Source of the DNA: Pseudobacteriovorax antillogorgiicola
GTDB lineage: Bacteria > Bdellovibrionota_B > Oligoflexia > Oligoflexales > Oligoflexaceae
Length of the DNA: 64,000 nt
Reading direction: 5' to 3'
Assembly (NCBI RefSeq): GCF_900177345.1
Contig: NZ_FWZT01000028.1
Span: forward strand, 1-64,000
This document shows, one piece after another, positions 62,035 to 64,000 of the stretch (position 1 is its first letter; each line of letters opens with the position of its first letter). The position numbers were made by a program, and so were the translations under genes. The notes beneath the pieces were generated by a model that saw only the letters and a program-made list of their open reading frames with translations, ran no database searches and had not been told where the DNA came from.

Positions 62035-64000
62035 ATGAATTTTGGTATCAACACAACGTTGAAAAGACTTTCTCTTAAAGGACGGGTTTGGCTCATACTC
62101 GGCACCATCACAACCATCGTTCTTCTGGGTGCTATAAGTGTTTTTTCCCTCATGAACTACATTACTAACGGTTACCAACGAACCTTAGACCACTACAAGC
62201 GTATGGAAAGCGATTTCCGAACTATTAGAATTCAAATGCTTGAAATGACGCGAACGGAGAAAGACTTTATATCGAGTAAAGATGAGATTTTTGTGGACCT
62301 CATGGCCGAAAGTTTCGACAACTTTGATAAGGCATTCACAGCAATGTTGGAAAACGACCAGGAAGTCGTGTCTGCTGAAATGCTACAAAATATTAAAACC
62401 AGTATTAGTGCGTACCGAAACGCTTTTCAAGACGTCGTGAAACTCACTATGGAGGAAACAGAAAAGATATCCGAAACTCGACGCCAGGGAAGTCGCTTAG
62501 AGGAGTACGCACTTAAACGCAGTGGTGGCAATAATGTATCGGCTGCAACCTATCAGGAAACGGTAAAGCTTCTCGAACTAGAGGCTCAGGGTAGCAACTT
62601 CCTCGGCAGCTTTAATCCTGAATATCTCGAACGAGCAGAAAAAACTGCTGAAGCCGTCAGATCCGGCGAAGGTTACGAGTTGGCATCGGCTTACCTATCA
62701 CTTCTCAAAGAAGTCGCACAGCTCCACGATGCCGCGACCTCCAATGTAGAAAGTATCCAGCTCCATCTTATGAAGGCCGAAGAAAGTATTCTGAAGGGTA
62801 TTGAACTGCTCAAGGCAAAAGCGACGGAGCAGGCTCAAAAGATGAATGATGCGGCTGACCTTATCGAAATTGGGATGATCATAGGTAGTTTCGTTGTAAT
62901 TCTAATTACTGCTGGAGCCTTTGTCCTATTCAACAATTTATCCCGTAGTATGACTGATATTTCAAATAAAATTCGCTTATCTAGCCATGATACCTTTGTC
63001 AGTAGCGAAACCTTAAAAAGTGCATCCGACAAGGTTTCTAAAGCAGCAAGCGAACAAGCTTCGGCCATCCAAGAAACCGTTGCAACACTGAACGAAATCA
63101 CGGCCATGGTAAACAAAAGTGTTGACAATGCGAACACGTCCACCGAAAAAGCAAACCTATCCCATGAGATCGCTACGGAAGGGCGAGAGGCAGTGAACAA
63201 TATGCGCCAGTCTATGAAGGATATCGAAGTTTCTATTACCAACATGATGAGCCAAGTGGAAGAAAGCAACGAACAAATCGAAAATATTGTCAGGATTATC
63301 AGCGAAATATCGAGCAAAACAGCTGTGATTAATGACATCGTCTTTCAAACTAAGCTTCTGTCATTCAACGCTTCGGTCGAGGCCGCACGTGCTGGTGACC
63401 ACGGCAAAGGATTCGCTGTCGTTGCAGAAGAGGTTGGTAACCTAGCTCAAATGAGTGGCAATGCAGCCAAGGAAATCTCTGAATTATTAGGTAATAGCAG
63501 CGAACGAGTGCAGCAGATCGTGAAGCGCTCCAAAGAAGAGATGGGTCGTTTGGTTCACGAAGGTAGCGATAAAGTGAGCGTTGGTGTTGATATCGCCAAC
63601 CGCTGTGACGAGATTCTCGGTGAAGTTGTTGAGCATGTGAGCAACGTTAAAGAGCTTATGATCGAAATTTCCCACGCTTCAAAAGAACAGGCGGAAGGTG
63701 TGAACAATATTTCAATCGCAATGAACGAACTGGATGAAGCCACTCACTCTAATTCCGACATGGCTCATGAAACGTCAAGCTGCTCCAGCGAGCTAGCCAC
63801 TCAGTCTCGTTCACTCGCTAGTGCTGTTGAGCTTCTCGATACTGAAGTTTTTGGCATGGGCAAGACAAACAGCAGCCGCCCTGCAGCGCATGATAGCAAG
63901 CGCAGTGCTGAAGACGATCTTCAAGACAGCCTTGATGAGATCGATGTCAATGACAACGTTCATGAACTTCGTCGTGATCAAGGAACTGGCAAAGCCGCAT
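62035..64000 (+). CDS. methyl-accepting chemotaxis protein, cut by window end
   Basis: The first 655 codons of a chemoreceptor; the gene runs off the window end. Helix 1 is at about residues 15-38, then a periplasmic helical sensor of about 240 residues, helix 2 at about 280-302, then the coiled-coil signalling domain. The hairpin tip reads [19 protein letters not shown], where the E. coli Tsr tip has FQTNILALNAAVEAARAGE: the Asn381, Glu385 and Arg388 equivalents are kept, but Asn376 is Lys and Glu391 is Asp. This variant tip is known from some delta-type and predatory bacteria. The start follows AAGGA. Confidence 0.9.
   Translation, partial: MNFGINTTLKRLSLKGRVWLILGTITTIVLLGAISVFSLMNYITNGYQRTLDHYKRMESDFRTIRIQMLEMTRTEKDFISSKDEIFVDLMAESFDNFDKAFTAMLENDQEVVSAEMLQNIKTSISAYRNAFQDVVKLTMEETEKISETRRQGSRLEEYALKRSGGNNVSAATYQETVKLLELEAQGSNFLGSFNPEYLERAEKTAEAVRSGEGYELASAYLSLLKEVAQLHDAATSNVESIQLHLMKAEESILKGIELLKAKATEQAQKMNDAADLIEIGMIIGSFVVILITAGAFVLFNNLSRSMTDISNKIRLSSHDTFVSSETLKSASDKVSKAASEQASAIQETVATLNEITAMVNKSVDNANTSTEKANLSHEIATEGREAVNNMRQSMKDIEVSITNMMSQVEESNEQIENIVRIISEISSKTAVINDIVFQTKLLSFNASVEAARAGDHGKGFAVVAEEVGNLAQMSGNAAKEISELLGNSSERVQQIVKRSKEEMGRLVHEGSDKVSVGVDIANRCDEILGEVVEHVSNVKELMIEISHASKEQAEGVNNISIAMNELDEATHSNSDMAHETSSCSSELATQSRSLASAVELLDTEVFGMGKTNSSRPAAHDSKRSAEDDLQDSLDEIDVNDNVHELRRDQGTGKAA

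Noticed and set aside
62835-63338. 167-codon minus-strand frame inside the chemoreceptor
   Set aside because: It is the antisense image of heptad-repeat coiled-coil codons; the plus strand encodes an unmistakable chemoreceptor signalling domain.

Overview
The window reads as a stretch of chromosome from a free-living Gram-negative bacterium. Evidence for this is an outer-membrane phospholipase, several beta-barrel proteins, many lipoproteins with lipobox cysteines, a chemoreceptor, two-component proteins, GGDEF and PilZ domains and a sigma-54 promoter. The mix of 7TM-DISM cyclases, receiver-TPR proteins and small secreted lipoproteins would fit the Bdellovibrionota/Oligoflexia, but this is inference and no rRNA or other marker gene is present. 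I saw no tRNA, rRNA, CRISPR array or intact insertion sequence. Genes are dense, and most gaps are under 400 bp.

Layout. 1-0.7 kb: a small MerR-type helix-turn-helix remnant whose 3' end lies in a 26-bp tandem duplication. 0.7-4.4 kb: an operon of a BLUF blue-light receptor, a periplasmic ligand-binding protein and a hybrid histidine kinase. 4.4-7.9 kb: two divergent membrane proteins with class III cyclase domains, one of which has lost a metal-binding Asp. 8-20 kb: housekeeping and envelope genes (YfcC-type carrier, pyruvate kinase homologue, Hpt protein, orphan HicB-like protein, SH3 anchor protein, GNAT-nitrilase fusion, MscS channel, phospholipase A, EEP hydrolase, VTT membrane protein) and a sigma-54-driven lipoprotein. 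20-22.4 kb: a lipoxygenase with all five iron ligands, followed by a tiny Tat-signal protein. 22.8-30 kb: two receiver-TPR proteins, a membrane protein and an RlmJ-like methyltransferase.

30.2-42.3 kb is the most unusual region. It encodes a P450, a BtaA/DUF3419-like transferase, a PEP-synthase-like dikinase, an OleC-like acyl-AMP ligase, a PilZ-HMG-CoA reductase-APH kinase fusion, an exported vanin-like amidase and a SAM methyltransferase. The first five genes touch, overlap or lie within 18 bp. Together they look like an uncharacterised biosynthetic pathway using acyl-thioester reduction and phosphorylation, possibly tuned by c-di-GMP.

42.3-49 kb: an M48 lipoprotein protease, then a UbiA / LolA-like / beta-barrel operon divergent from an MMPL (RND) transporter, which together look like a lipid synthesis and export unit. 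49-64 kb: a lipoprotein with five Cys-bounded repeats and a LamG-like domain, an MBL-fold hydrolase, a GDSL lipase, CobT, a Vms1-like release factor (VLRF1) divergent from an HD hydrolase, a diguanylate cyclase, a class V aminotransferase, several secreted proteins of unknown function, and a chemoreceptor cut by the window end.
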